This document shows, piece by piece, positions 44,866-52,242 of a stretch of 64,000 nucleotides of DNA; position 1 is the stretch's first letter, and each line of letters begins with the position of its first letter. The notes under the pieces were generated by a model, which was given only the letters and a program-made list of their open reading frames with translations, was not told the origin of the DNA and ran no database searches. Source of the stretch: Neomelitea salexigens DSM 19753 (lineage in GTDB: Bacteria > Pseudomonadota > Gammaproteobacteria > Pseudomonadales > Spongiibacteraceae). The position numbers were made by a program, and so were the translations under genes. The DNA lies in the NCBI RefSeq assembly GCF_000422345.1, contig NZ_AULP01000010.1, positions 99,595 through 163,594 of the forward strand. Direction: 5' to 3'.

Positions 44866-45857
44866 TGGAATACTGGCTACCGATTATTTATATGGCGGCA
44901 ATGGGCTTGTCCCTGCTGATCTACGTTATTCTCGACGGCTACGACCTCGGTGTTGGCATGCTTATGCCGCTGGCCAACGACGCCGAAAAAGACATTATGG
45001 TCGCCTCCATTGGCCCCTTCTGGGACGCCAACGAGACCTGGATAGTACTCGGCGTGGGGATTCTACTGATCGCCTTCCCCATGGCCCACGGCATCGTGCT
45101 CACCGAGCTGTATCTGCCGGTAACGATCATGCTGATGGGCTTAATCCTGCGCGGCGTGGCCTTTGACCTGCGCGTCAAAGCGGGTGACCACCGCAAGGCA
45201 CTGTGGAACCGCGCCTTCTTCCTGGGCTCGCTGGTCGCGTCGATGGCTCAGGGCTGGATGCTCGGCGCCTACGTCACCGGCCTGCAATCCAATACCACCA
45301 GCCTGTTGTTCTCGGCCCTCATCGCGCTAACCCTGCCCGCGCTCTACCTGACACTGGGCTGTGGCTGGCTGCTGATGAAAACCGAAGGCGAGCTGCTCAC
45401 CAAAGCCATTGGCTGGGCGCGCAAGTCAGTATGGCCAATGGGCCTGGGCCTGTTGTTGGTGTCTATTGCCACACCGCTGGTCAGCGACGCAATTGCGGAG
45501 AAGTGGTTCAGCTGGCCCAACTTCCTGATTCTGGCGCCCATCCCGGTGCTGTCTCTCGCTGCGTTTGCCGCGATTGTTGCCCTGCTTAACAGCGACAACA
45601 GCATCTACCGCGGCCACGGCTGGAAGCTCTATGCCAGCACCGTGGCCATCTGTGTATTCGCCAGCCTTGGGCTCGGCTACAGCCTATTCCCCAATATTAT
45701 CATTGGCCAAATGACGATCTGGGACGCTGCCGCCTCGCTTAGCTCCTTGAAATTCACCCTGGTCGGGGTCGCCATTACTCTGCCAATCATTATTGGCTAC
45801 ACCATTTTCGTCTACCGCATCTTCCATGGTAAGGCGACCCACCTCTCCTACGACTGA
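44865..45857 (+). CDS. cydB: cytochrome bd ubiquinol oxidase subunit II
   Basis: A 330-residue polytopic partner of CydA. It starts MEYWLPIIYMAAMGLSLLIY with YVILDGYDLGVGML, the quinone-family signature of CydB, and has NETWIVLGVGILLIAFP and AFDLRVKAGDHR as further marks. The stop of cydA overlaps its start codon by one base, giving tight coupling. No cydX-like small gene follows before the terminator at 45880. Confidence 0.96.
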   Translation: MEYWLPIIYMAAMGLSLLIYVILDGYDLGVGMLMPLANDAEKDIMVASIGPFWDANETWIVLGVGILLIAFPMAHGIVLTELYLPVTIMLMGLILRGVAFDLRVKAGDHRKALWNRAFFLGSLVASMAQGWMLGAYVTGLQSNTTSLLFSALIALTLPALYLTLGCGWLLMKTEGELLTKAIGWARKSVWPMGLGLLLVSIATPLVSDAIAEKWFSWPNFLILAPIPVLSLAAFAAIVALLNSDNSIYRGHGWKLYASTVAICVFASLGLGYSLFPNIIIGQMTIWDAAASLSSLKFTLVGVAITLPIIIGYTIFVYRIFHGKATHLSYD

Positions 45858-45879
45858 GCAGCAACAGCCACTGCTCATT

Positions 45880-45912
45880 GGCGGGCCGCGCGCAAGCGGG
45901 CCCGCCTTTTTT
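45880..45912 (+). terminator. Rho-independent terminator after cydB
   Basis: GGCGGGCC-N11-GGCCCGCC with six T residues, 22 bp after the cydB stop. It ends the cydAB transcript. The rest of the 401-bp gap to the dioxygenase gene holds the regulatory elements described at 45991, 46131 and 46161, and no gene. Confidence 0.9.
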
Positions 45913-45990
45913 ATGCCCAGTGCTTTTTACACCGGCGTCGTCTGTCACCCGCTTCTGCTGCCCACCTCCCGGCGCCACAGAACACGACTC

Positions 45991-46025
45991 TGCCAAATGT
46001 GGCGAAGTTTCTGCCAGATCTGGCA
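45991..46025. promoter_or_regulatory. tandem TGCCA-N4-TGGCA palindromes, predicted FisR sites for the dioxygenase operon
   Basis: TGCCA-AATG-TGGCG (45991-46004) and TGCCA-GATC-TGGCA (46012-46025, perfect) start exactly 21 bp apart, about 106 bp upstream of the -24 element. Sequence, spacing and distance all match the cydAB copy. Confidence 0.75.
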
Positions 46026-46130
46026 AAAGCAAAGAGGTTTTATTTGCTAAGGCAGTCCAAGCAAACGCGAATGAAATTTAATTTCCAGCAATTACAACAG
46101 CTTACGCTAAATATTCGTTTTTACCGTGTT

Positions 46131-46147
46131 TTGGCACGAATCCTGTT
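46131..46147 (+). promoter_or_regulatory. probable sigma-54 promoter of the dioxygenase-SQR operon
   Basis: TTGGCACGAATCCTGTT matches 11 of the 13 fixed positions of the long consensus YTGGCACGRNNNTTGCW. The -24 half is perfect; the -12 half reads CTGT in place of TTGC. Start of transcription would be near 46157. Confidence 0.62.
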
Positions 46148-46160
46148 ACTACAATCATAC

Positions 46161-46176
46161 GGAATATAGTTATTCC
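46161..46176. repeat. GGAAT-N6-ATTCC inverted repeat, copy 2
   Basis: GGAAT-ATAGTT-ATTCC with perfect arms, from about +4 to +19 of the predicted transcript. It shares CGGAATAT with copy 1 at 43452. Confidence 0.6.
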
Positions 46177-46258
46177 AATTACGCATAACCGAGGCCGCGT
46201 TATCGCTGTACGCATCAGGGACCGATACCGCTCGCGACAACAGTAAGAGGATTGCATC

Positions 46259-47149
46259 ATGCTCGACAATATCTCCATCGATTTCGACCACAAACCCGAA
46301 GTTATCGCCTTCTTCGACGAACCCACCAACACCTTTTCCTATGTGGTGAAAGACCCCAGCAGCAACGCCTGCGCGGTCGTGGACTCGGTAATGGAGATCG
46401 ACTACGCCGCCGGCCGCCTGTCATTGGTGGGTGCCGACAAAATCATTCAGTATATTCGCGACAACAAACTGAGCCTCGAATGGATTATCGAAACCCACGT
46501 ACACGCCGACCACCTGTCAGCTGCGCCCTATATTCAAGAAGCCCTCGGCGGTCAGATCGGCATCGGCGCCAACATTACCGTGGTGCAGGAAACCTTCGGC
46601 AAAATCTTTAACGCCGGTACAGAGTTCGCCCGCGACGGCTCGCAGTTCGACAAGCTATTTAACGACGGCGACGAATACCATGTGGGCAATATGCTGTGCC
46701 GCGCTATTCACACCCCCGGCCATACCCCGGCCTGCATGACCCACATAATGGGCGACGCGGCATTTGTTGGTGACACCCTGTTTATGCCTGACGGCGGCAC
46801 CGCCCGCGCTGACTTCCCCGGTGGTGATGCCGCTGTGTTGTATCAATCGATCCAGCGCGTGCTGTCGCTGCCCGATGAAACCCGCCTGTTTATGTGCCAC
46901 GACTATATGCCCGGCGGCCGCGAAGTCGAATACGAAACCACCGTCGGCGCGGAGAAGCAGTCCAACATCCATGTCCATGTCGGCACTAGCGAGGCTCAAT
47001 TTGTTGCCATGCGCGAAGCAAGGGATGCCACGCTGGGAATGCCTCGGCTAATTCTACCTTCGCTGCAGGTCAACATGCGGGCAGGCCACCTACCCGGCGC
47101 TGACGACAACGGCACGGTGTATCTGAAATTACCATTGAACGTACTTTAA
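46259..47149 (+). CDS. metallo-beta-lactamase-fold persulfide dioxygenase (PDO/Blh type)
   Basis: A 296-residue metallo-hydrolase-fold protein. THVHADH (His80, His82, Asp84, His85), HTPGHTP and GDTLFMPDGGTARADFPGG give the metal ligands, with CHDY near the C terminus, as in the Blh/persulfide-dioxygenase group related to ETHE1. These non-haem iron enzymes oxidise glutathione persulfide to sulfite. It is first in an operon with the DUF442-SQR gene 14 bp away, so the persulfide made by SQR is consumed next to where it forms. The related hydrolase reading (Blh without oxygenase activity) is less likely in this setting. Confidence 0.9.
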   Translation: MLDNISIDFDHKPEVIAFFDEPTNTFSYVVKDPSSNACAVVDSVMEIDYAAGRLSLVGADKIIQYIRDNKLSLEWIIETHVHADHLSAAPYIQEALGGQIGIGANITVVQETFGKIFNAGTEFARDGSQFDKLFNDGDEYHVGNMLCRAIHTPGHTPACMTHIMGDAAFVGDTLFMPDGGTARADFPGGDAAVLYQSIQRVLSLPDETRLFMCHDYMPGGREVEYETTVGAEKQSNIHVHVGTSEAQFVAMREARDATLGMPRLILPSLQVNMRAGHLPGADDNGTVYLKLPLNVL

Positions 47150-47163
47150 GGGTTGGGCAAGGC

Positions 47164-48855
47164 ATGGAATACAAGCAAATAGATTCAGGGCTGACGGTAT
47201 CCGGCCAGCTCACTGTTAACGACCTGCCGGCACTGGCGGAAAAAGGTGTGAAAACGCTGATCTGCAACCGCCCCGACGGCGAGGGCGGCGATCAACCCGG
47301 CTTTAAAGAGATCGAAGCCAAAGCCAGCGAGCTGGGCATGAGCTGTCACTACCTGCCGGTAGTCAGTGGCAAAGTCAGCGACGAAGATGCTGCCAGCTTT
47401 GGCGAGTTGCTCAGCGGCCAAAGCGCGCCGGTCCATGCCTATTGCCGCAGTGGCATGCGCTCCACCACCCTGTGGGCGCTAAGCCGCGGTGAAGAGATGA
47501 GCCTGACAGACATCGTCGATGCTGCCGCCAAGGCCGGTTACGACATGAGCGGCGTGGCCGCCCGTATCGCCGCCGCCCGCAATGGCGACAATACCGCCGA
47601 GGGCATTGCCAGCTACGATGTGCTGATTGTCGGTGGCGGTGCCGCCGGTATCTCCACGGCCGCCAGTTTGGTCAAACGCTGCAAAGGGATCTCCGTTGCC
47701 ATTATCGACCCCGCAGAAAACCACTACTACCAACCCGGCTGGACCCTGGTCGGCGGCGGGGTATTCACCCCGGAGCAAACCCGGCGCAGCATGGCCTCAC
47801 TCATTCCCAAGGGGGTCGAATGGATCAAGGCCGCCGTCGCCGCCTTCGACCCCGACAACAACACCGTGGTCCTTGAAGGCTGCCGCTTACTGAACTATCA
47901 GCGCCTGGTGGTTGCCGCCGGTATCAAATTGAATTGGGACGCCATTCCCGGCCTGAGCGAGACCCTGGGCAAAAACGGCGTCACCTCAAACTACCGCTAT
48001 GACCTGGCGCCTTACACCTGGGAGCTGGTAAACAAGGTTCGCAGCGGCCGTGCAATATTTACCCAACCGCCGATGCCGATTAAGTGCGCAGGCGCTCCGC
48101 AAAAAGCCATGTATTTGTCCTGCGACCACTGGCACCGTCAGGGGCGGTTAAACAATATCGACGTGGAGTTCTACAACGCTGGTGCCGTGCTGTTCGGCGT
48201 TGCCGACTACGTGCCGGCACTGATGAAATACGTCGACAAATACCAGGCCAAACTCAACTTTGGCCACACCCTAACCCGCATTGACGGCCCGGCAAAAACT
48301 GCCTGGTTCGCCACCAAAGACGAACAGGGTAACGACGTGGAGGTCAGCCGAGAATTCGACATGATCCACGTGGTACCGCCGCAAGTCGCCCCCGATTTCA
48401 TCCGCAACAGCCCGCTGGTCGATGGCGCTGGTTGGGTCGACGTCGATCAGGCCACCCTACAGCACAAGAAGTACGCCAATATCTGGGCACTGGGCGATGT
48501 AATGAACGCCCCTAACGCTAAAACCGCAGCGGCGGCGCGCATGCAGGCACCCATTGTCGCCAATAACATCGCGGCCGATATCAGCGGTCGCAGCAGCGAC
48601 ATTGCCCACTACAATGGCTACGGCTCCTGCCCGCTTACCGTAGAGCGCGGCAAGATCGTACTGGCGGAATTTGGCTACGGCGGCAAGCTGCTGCCCAGCT
48701 TCCCCAAAATGATGCTCGACGGCACCAAGCCATCTCGTCTGGCGTGGTTGCTGAAAGAGAAAATTCTGCCGCCCATATACTGGCAGGGCATGCTCAAGGG
48801 ACACGAATGGCTGGTTAAGCCCACCATTGGTGAAGACGCACCAGCGAAAAAATAA
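47164..48855 (+). CDS. DUF442-sulfide:quinone oxidoreductase fusion
   Basis: A 563-residue two-domain protein. Residues 1-110 are a DUF442 (BLH phosphatase-like) domain with the loop HAYCRSGMRS, where Cys94 and Arg99 form a CX4R active site like that of rhodanese. A linker leads to an SQR domain from about 150: FAD motif VLIVGGGAAGIS, the redox Cys308 in PIKCAGAPQK and Cys489 in GYGSCPL, both matching the human-type SQOR pair. It oxidises sulfide at the membrane, sends electrons to quinone and forms persulfide. The N-terminal domain may pass the sulfur to an acceptor for the dioxygenase encoded just upstream. DUF442 is more often fused to the dioxygenase itself. Confidence 0.92.
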   Translation: MEYKQIDSGLTVSGQLTVNDLPALAEKGVKTLICNRPDGEGGDQPGFKEIEAKASELGMSCHYLPVVSGKVSDEDAASFGELLSGQSAPVHAYCRSGMRSTTLWALSRGEEMSLTDIVDAAAKAGYDMSGVAARIAAARNGDNTAEGIASYDVLIVGGGAAGISTAASLVKRCKGISVAIIDPAENHYYQPGWTLVGGGVFTPEQTRRSMASLIPKGVEWIKAAVAAFDPDNNTVVLEGCRLLNYQRLVVAAGIKLNWDAIPGLSETLGKNGVTSNYRYDLAPYTWELVNKVRSGRAIFTQPPMPIKCAGAPQKAMYLSCDHWHRQGRLNNIDVEFYNAGAVLFGVADYVPALMKYVDKYQAKLNFGHTLTRIDGPAKTAWFATKDEQGNDVEVSREFDMIHVVPPQVAPDFIRNSPLVDGAGWVDVDQATLQHKKYANIWALGDVMNAPNAKTAAAARMQAPIVANNIAADISGRSSDIAHYNGYGSCPLTVERGKIVLAEFGYGGKLLPSFPKMMLDGTKPSRLAWLLKEKILPPIYWQGMLKGHEWLVKPTIGEDAPAKK

Positions 48856-48866
48856 CCCACCCTTTC

Positions 48867-48892
48867 GCGCCGCAAATGCGGCGCTGTTTTTT
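48867..48892 (+). terminator. Rho-independent terminator between SQR and SulP
   Basis: GCGCCGCA-AA-TGCGGCGC, a perfect 8-bp stem followed by TGTTTTTT. SulP may therefore be expressed at lower level, or by read-through, relative to the SQR transcript. Confidence 0.85.
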
Positions 48893-48936
48893 CGTTTATG
48901 TGCAACACCGCAGCGGCAACTGGAGAGGACAGCATT

Positions 48937-50694
48937 TTGAAAGGCGTACTCAGCCAATACTTACCCATCCTGGAATGGGGAAAGCAATACAACCGCGGGC
49001 AGCTCGCCTCCGACCTGCTGGCGGCCGTCATCGTGACGATCATGCTTATCCCGCAGTCACTGGCTTACGCCCTGCTCGCTGGCTTGCCTCCCGAGGTTGG
49101 TCTCTACGCCAGTATGCTGCCGCTCATCGCCTACGGCTTGTTAGGCAGCAGCCGCAGTTTGTCGGTGGGCCCGGTGGCCGTGGTATCGCTGATGACGGCC
49201 AGCGCCGTCGGCCGCATTGCCGAGGTCGGCAGCATGGGCTACCTCGATGCTGCCGTACTGCTGGCGCTGTTCTCCGGGGCGTTCCTGCTGCTGATGGGTG
49301 TGCTGCGAATGGGTTTTCTCGCCAACTTTCTGTCCCACCCAGTGATCGCCGGTTTTATTACTGCCTCGGGCATTATTATCGCCGTCAGTCAGCTTCGCCA
49401 CCTGCTGGGTGTGCACGCCCACGGCCACAACCTCTATGAAATTTTGCTCAGTCTTGCCGAGCACGCCAGCCATACCAACCTCTACACCTTAGCGGTCGGT
49501 TTGCCGGTGCTGATCTTTTTATTCTGGGTGCGCAAAGGCCTGCAACCACTGCTGGAAAAAGCCGGTCTGTCGCCCTTTGCCGCCGCCATGGTCAGTAAAG
49601 CAGGCCCCGTAGTTGGCGTGGTGATGACCAGTGTTGCCGCTGTCGCCTTCGACCTCGGCGCAAAGAACGTGGCACTGGTCGGCGATGTGCCCAGCGGCCT
49701 ACCCGCCCTGCGCCTGCCACCACTGCACCACGAGGCCTGGCAGGAACTGCTGATCTCGGCGATTTTCATCTCGGTCATTGGCTTTGTGGAGTCAGTGTCG
49801 GTGGGCCACACCCTGGCTGCGAAAAAGCGCCAGAAGATCAGCCCCAACCAAGAACTCATCGGCCTCGGCGCTGCCAATATCGCTTCGTCGGTATCGGGCG
49901 GCTACCCCGTTACCGGCGGCTTTGCACGCTCGGTGGTGAATTTCGATGCCGGCGCAGAAACCCCCGCAGCGGGTATGTTTACCGCCATCGGCATCGGGCT
50001 GGCGGCAATCTTCTTCACGCCGTATCTGGCTTACCTTCCCAAGGCGACGCTGGCGGCAACCATCATCGTTGCCGTTCTGTCACTGGTCGATTTATCGATT
50101 TTGAAAAAGACCTGGGACTACGGCTATTCCGACTTTATCGCCGTTGCCAGCACCCTGTTCGTCACCTTAGTGGCCGGTGTTGAAAGCGGCGTTGCCTGCG
50201 GGGTATTCGCCTCGTTAGCCCTGCACCTATACAAAACCTCCAAGCCCCATATGGCCGTGGTCGGTGAGGTGCCGGGCACCGAGCACTACCGCAACATCAA
50301 CCGCCACTCGGTGATTACCCACGACGAGATCCTGTCGCTGCGCATTGACGAAAGCCTGTATTTTGCCAATGCCAGCTTTATTGAAGATCGCATCTACGCC
50401 CTGCTGGAGGACTACCCACACACCCGCCACGTGGTGCTGATGTGCACCGCCGTGAACGAGGTAGACCTCAGCGCACTGGAGGCACTGGAAGCGATCAACG
50501 AGCGTTTGGGCGAGCGCAATATTGCTCTGCACTTATCTGAGCTGAAAGGGCCGGTGATGGATGTGCTGTGTAAGACCCACTTCCTCAAGCAACTTACCGG
50601 CAAAGTGTGGTTGTCGCAGCACCTGGCCGTTACCGGCATTGTTGAAGAAATGAACCAACACAAGGCCGATAACACCGAAAACTGGGATATCTAA
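48937..50694 (+). CDS. SulP-family anion transporter with STAS domain
   Basis: A 585-residue SulP transporter (598 if begun at the ATG at 48898). The TTG at 48937 is preferred, with GGAGAGGA eight to nine bases upstream; the ATG lies in the tail of the terminator. The N-terminal helix PQSLAYALLAGLPPEVGLYA, the GSSRSLSVGPVAVVSLM block and the central AANIASSVSGGYPVTGGFARS motif are diagnostic. A cytoplasmic STAS domain occupies about the last 130 residues (VVLMCTAVNEVDLSALEALE). It exchanges sulfate, sulfite, bicarbonate or similar anions. Next to sulfide oxidation genes, exit of sulfite or sulfate is a fair guess. Confidence 0.9.
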   Translation: MKGVLSQYLPILEWGKQYNRGQLASDLLAAVIVTIMLIPQSLAYALLAGLPPEVGLYASMLPLIAYGLLGSSRSLSVGPVAVVSLMTASAVGRIAEVGSMGYLDAAVLLALFSGAFLLLMGVLRMGFLANFLSHPVIAGFITASGIIIAVSQLRHLLGVHAHGHNLYEILLSLAEHASHTNLYTLAVGLPVLIFLFWVRKGLQPLLEKAGLSPFAAAMVSKAGPVVGVVMTSVAAVAFDLGAKNVALVGDVPSGLPALRLPPLHHEAWQELLISAIFISVIGFVESVSVGHTLAAKKRQKISPNQELIGLGAANIASSVSGGYPVTGGFARSVVNFDAGAETPAAGMFTAIGIGLAAIFFTPYLAYLPKATLAATIIVAVLSLVDLSILKKTWDYGYSDFIAVASTLFVTLVAGVESGVACGVFASLALHLYKTSKPHMAVVGEVPGTEHYRNINRHSVITHDEILSLRIDESLYFANASFIEDRIYALLEDYPHTRHVVLMCTAVNEVDLSALEALEAINERLGERNIALHLSELKGPVMDVLCKTHFLKQLTGKVWLSQHLAVTGIVEEMNQHKADNTENWDI

Positions 50695-50714
50695 GTCCTC
50701 AGGGAAAAGGTAAT

Positions 50715-51722
50715 TCAGCCCCGTAGCTGCGCGGCTGAAATTTCATTGTTGCAGGCCTTTCCCTGCTCCACATCGCTGAGGTTTTGCAGTGTGGTGGCGG
50801 CAATGCTCGCCAGCGCCTCGGCACTAAAAAAGCCCTGATGGCCGGTAATGAGTACATTGGGGAAGGTCAGCAGGCGCGAGAACACATCGTCGGTAATAAT
50901 CTTGCCCGACAGATCCTCGAAAAACATATCGCCCTCTTCTTCGTACACATCCAGTCCCAGATAGCCGATTTTCATCGTCTTGAGCGCGGCGATCACCGCA
51001 ACGGTATCCACCAGTGCGCCGCGGCTGGTATTAACCAGCATCACACCCGGTTTCATTTTGGCAATCGCGTTTTCATCTATCAGGTGATGAGTGTCAGGGG
51101 TGAGCGGGCAGTGGAGGCTGATAATATCCGCGCGCGTTAGCAGCTCGTCCAGCTCGGTGTATTCCACGCCAAGGCGAATACAGCGCTCATTGGGAAAAGG
51201 GTCGGCGGCAATCACCGTACAACCAAAGCCGCGCATAATCGTGCAAAAGGCTTCGCCAATATTGCCGGTACCAATCACCCCCACCGTCTTACCGTGCAGG
51301 TTAAAGCCCAGCAACCCTTCCAATGAAAAATTACCCTCGCGAACGCGGTTGTATGAACGATAAATTTTACGGTTAAGCGCCAGAATTAAGGCCACCGCGT
51401 GCTCCGCTACACCTTCCGGCGAGTACCTGGGCACACGGACTACGGTAATGCCGTGGGCCGCTGCGGCATCGAGATCGACATTGTTAAAGCCCGCGCAACG
51501 CAGCGCCACCGTATGAATGCCCAGCGCAGCCAGCTCCGCCAAACAGTCATCGCCCAACTCATCGTTTACAAAGGCGCAGACCGCATCAAAGCCCTTGGCC
51601 AAACTCGCTGTTGCCGCACCCAGGTGGGCATCGAAAAACGCCAGTGTATGCCCGTGGGGTGCATTGGCCTGACCGAGAAACTCGCGGTCGTAATCCTTAG
51701 CACCAAATATCGCGACTCGCAT
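50715..51722 (-). CDS. ldhA: D-2-hydroxyacid dehydrogenase (D-lactate dehydrogenase LdhA type)
   Basis: A 335-residue NAD-dependent D-2-hydroxyacid dehydrogenase. The NAD motif VIGTGNIGEAF with the Asp in AADPFPN, the catalytic Arg in NTSRGALVDT, the Glu in VYEEEGDMFFED and the His in GHQGFFSAEAL are all present. The EEEGDMFFED segment and overall length match fermentative D-lactate dehydrogenase LdhA, which reduces pyruvate to D-lactate. It is convergent with the SulP gene, 20 bp apart, and appears to be a single gene. Confidence 0.9.
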   Translation of the reverse strand: MRVAIFGAKDYDREFLGQANAPHGHTLAFFDAHLGAATASLAKGFDAVCAFVNDELGDDCLAELAALGIHTVALRCAGFNNVDLDAAAAHGITVVRVPRYSPEGVAEHAVALILALNRKIYRSYNRVREGNFSLEGLLGFNLHGKTVGVIGTGNIGEAFCTIMRGFGCTVIAADPFPNERCIRLGVEYTELDELLTRADIISLHCPLTPDTHHLIDENAIAKMKPGVMLVNTSRGALVDTVAVIAALKTMKIGYLGLDVYEEEGDMFFEDLSGKIITDDVFSRLLTFPNVLITGHQGFFSAEALASIAATTLQNLSDVEQGKACNNEISAAQLRG

Positions 51723-51912
51723 TTCATCTCCTCAGCGCGGCCTTAAGTCAACGTCTCCCCACCCCATTGAGTGTAGCAAGCGGCTCGGCGGATGGGGAAA
51801 ACCCCTTGTGGCGAATGAGTGGTGCCTTATTTCTGTATTCCTGTCGCAATGCCTGGCGTTTCTGCTGTACCTTGAGTGCAGCGCTTTCACTTTGCGCGCG
51901 GGGAAACGACCA

Positions 51913-52158
51913 ATGAAAAAAATCGATAACGAGAAAGAGTGGGTAAGAAAGGCCATCAATATTGGCAGCGCCTACGCAGAGAAGCGCGGCGCCGCCCAGT
52001 TTGAAGACGGCGACTCTAGCAACGAACGACTGGAATTTATCTACCGCCTGTTAGTGCGCGACAAACTCATCCAACCCATGCCCGAGCTACAAGTATCCCA
52101 GCAAAGCATTCGCCACCGCTTGGCACTGTGGGCAAAATCGCTGGATAAAAAGGCCTGA
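51913..52158 (+). CDS. DUF5062 family small protein
   Basis: An 81-residue soluble, mostly helical, charged protein that matches the DUF5062 pattern (KEWVRKAINIGSAYAEKRG and RLEFIYRLLVRDKLIQPM). Function is unknown. The ATG at 51913 is used because the upstream extension to 51808 reads as a cysteine-rich stretch with no family resemblance. It stands alone on the plus strand between minus-strand genes. Confidence 0.75.
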   Translation: MKKIDNEKEWVRKAINIGSAYAEKRGAAQFEDGDSSNERLEFIYRLLVRDKLIQPMPELQVSQQSIRHRLALWAKSLDKKA

Positions 52159-52242
52159 GCCGGATGCGATTTGCCCGCCATGGCGACAAATACCGTTACA
52201 AAACGGGCGCGCGGCGGCCAGACTGTCCCGCCGCGCAGCCAG

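Noticed and set aside
45858..46130. A cydX-like small gene after cydB
   Set aside because: No short frame with a membrane helix and ribosome site was seen between the cydB stop and the dioxygenase promoter; the space holds a terminator and regulatory palindromes.
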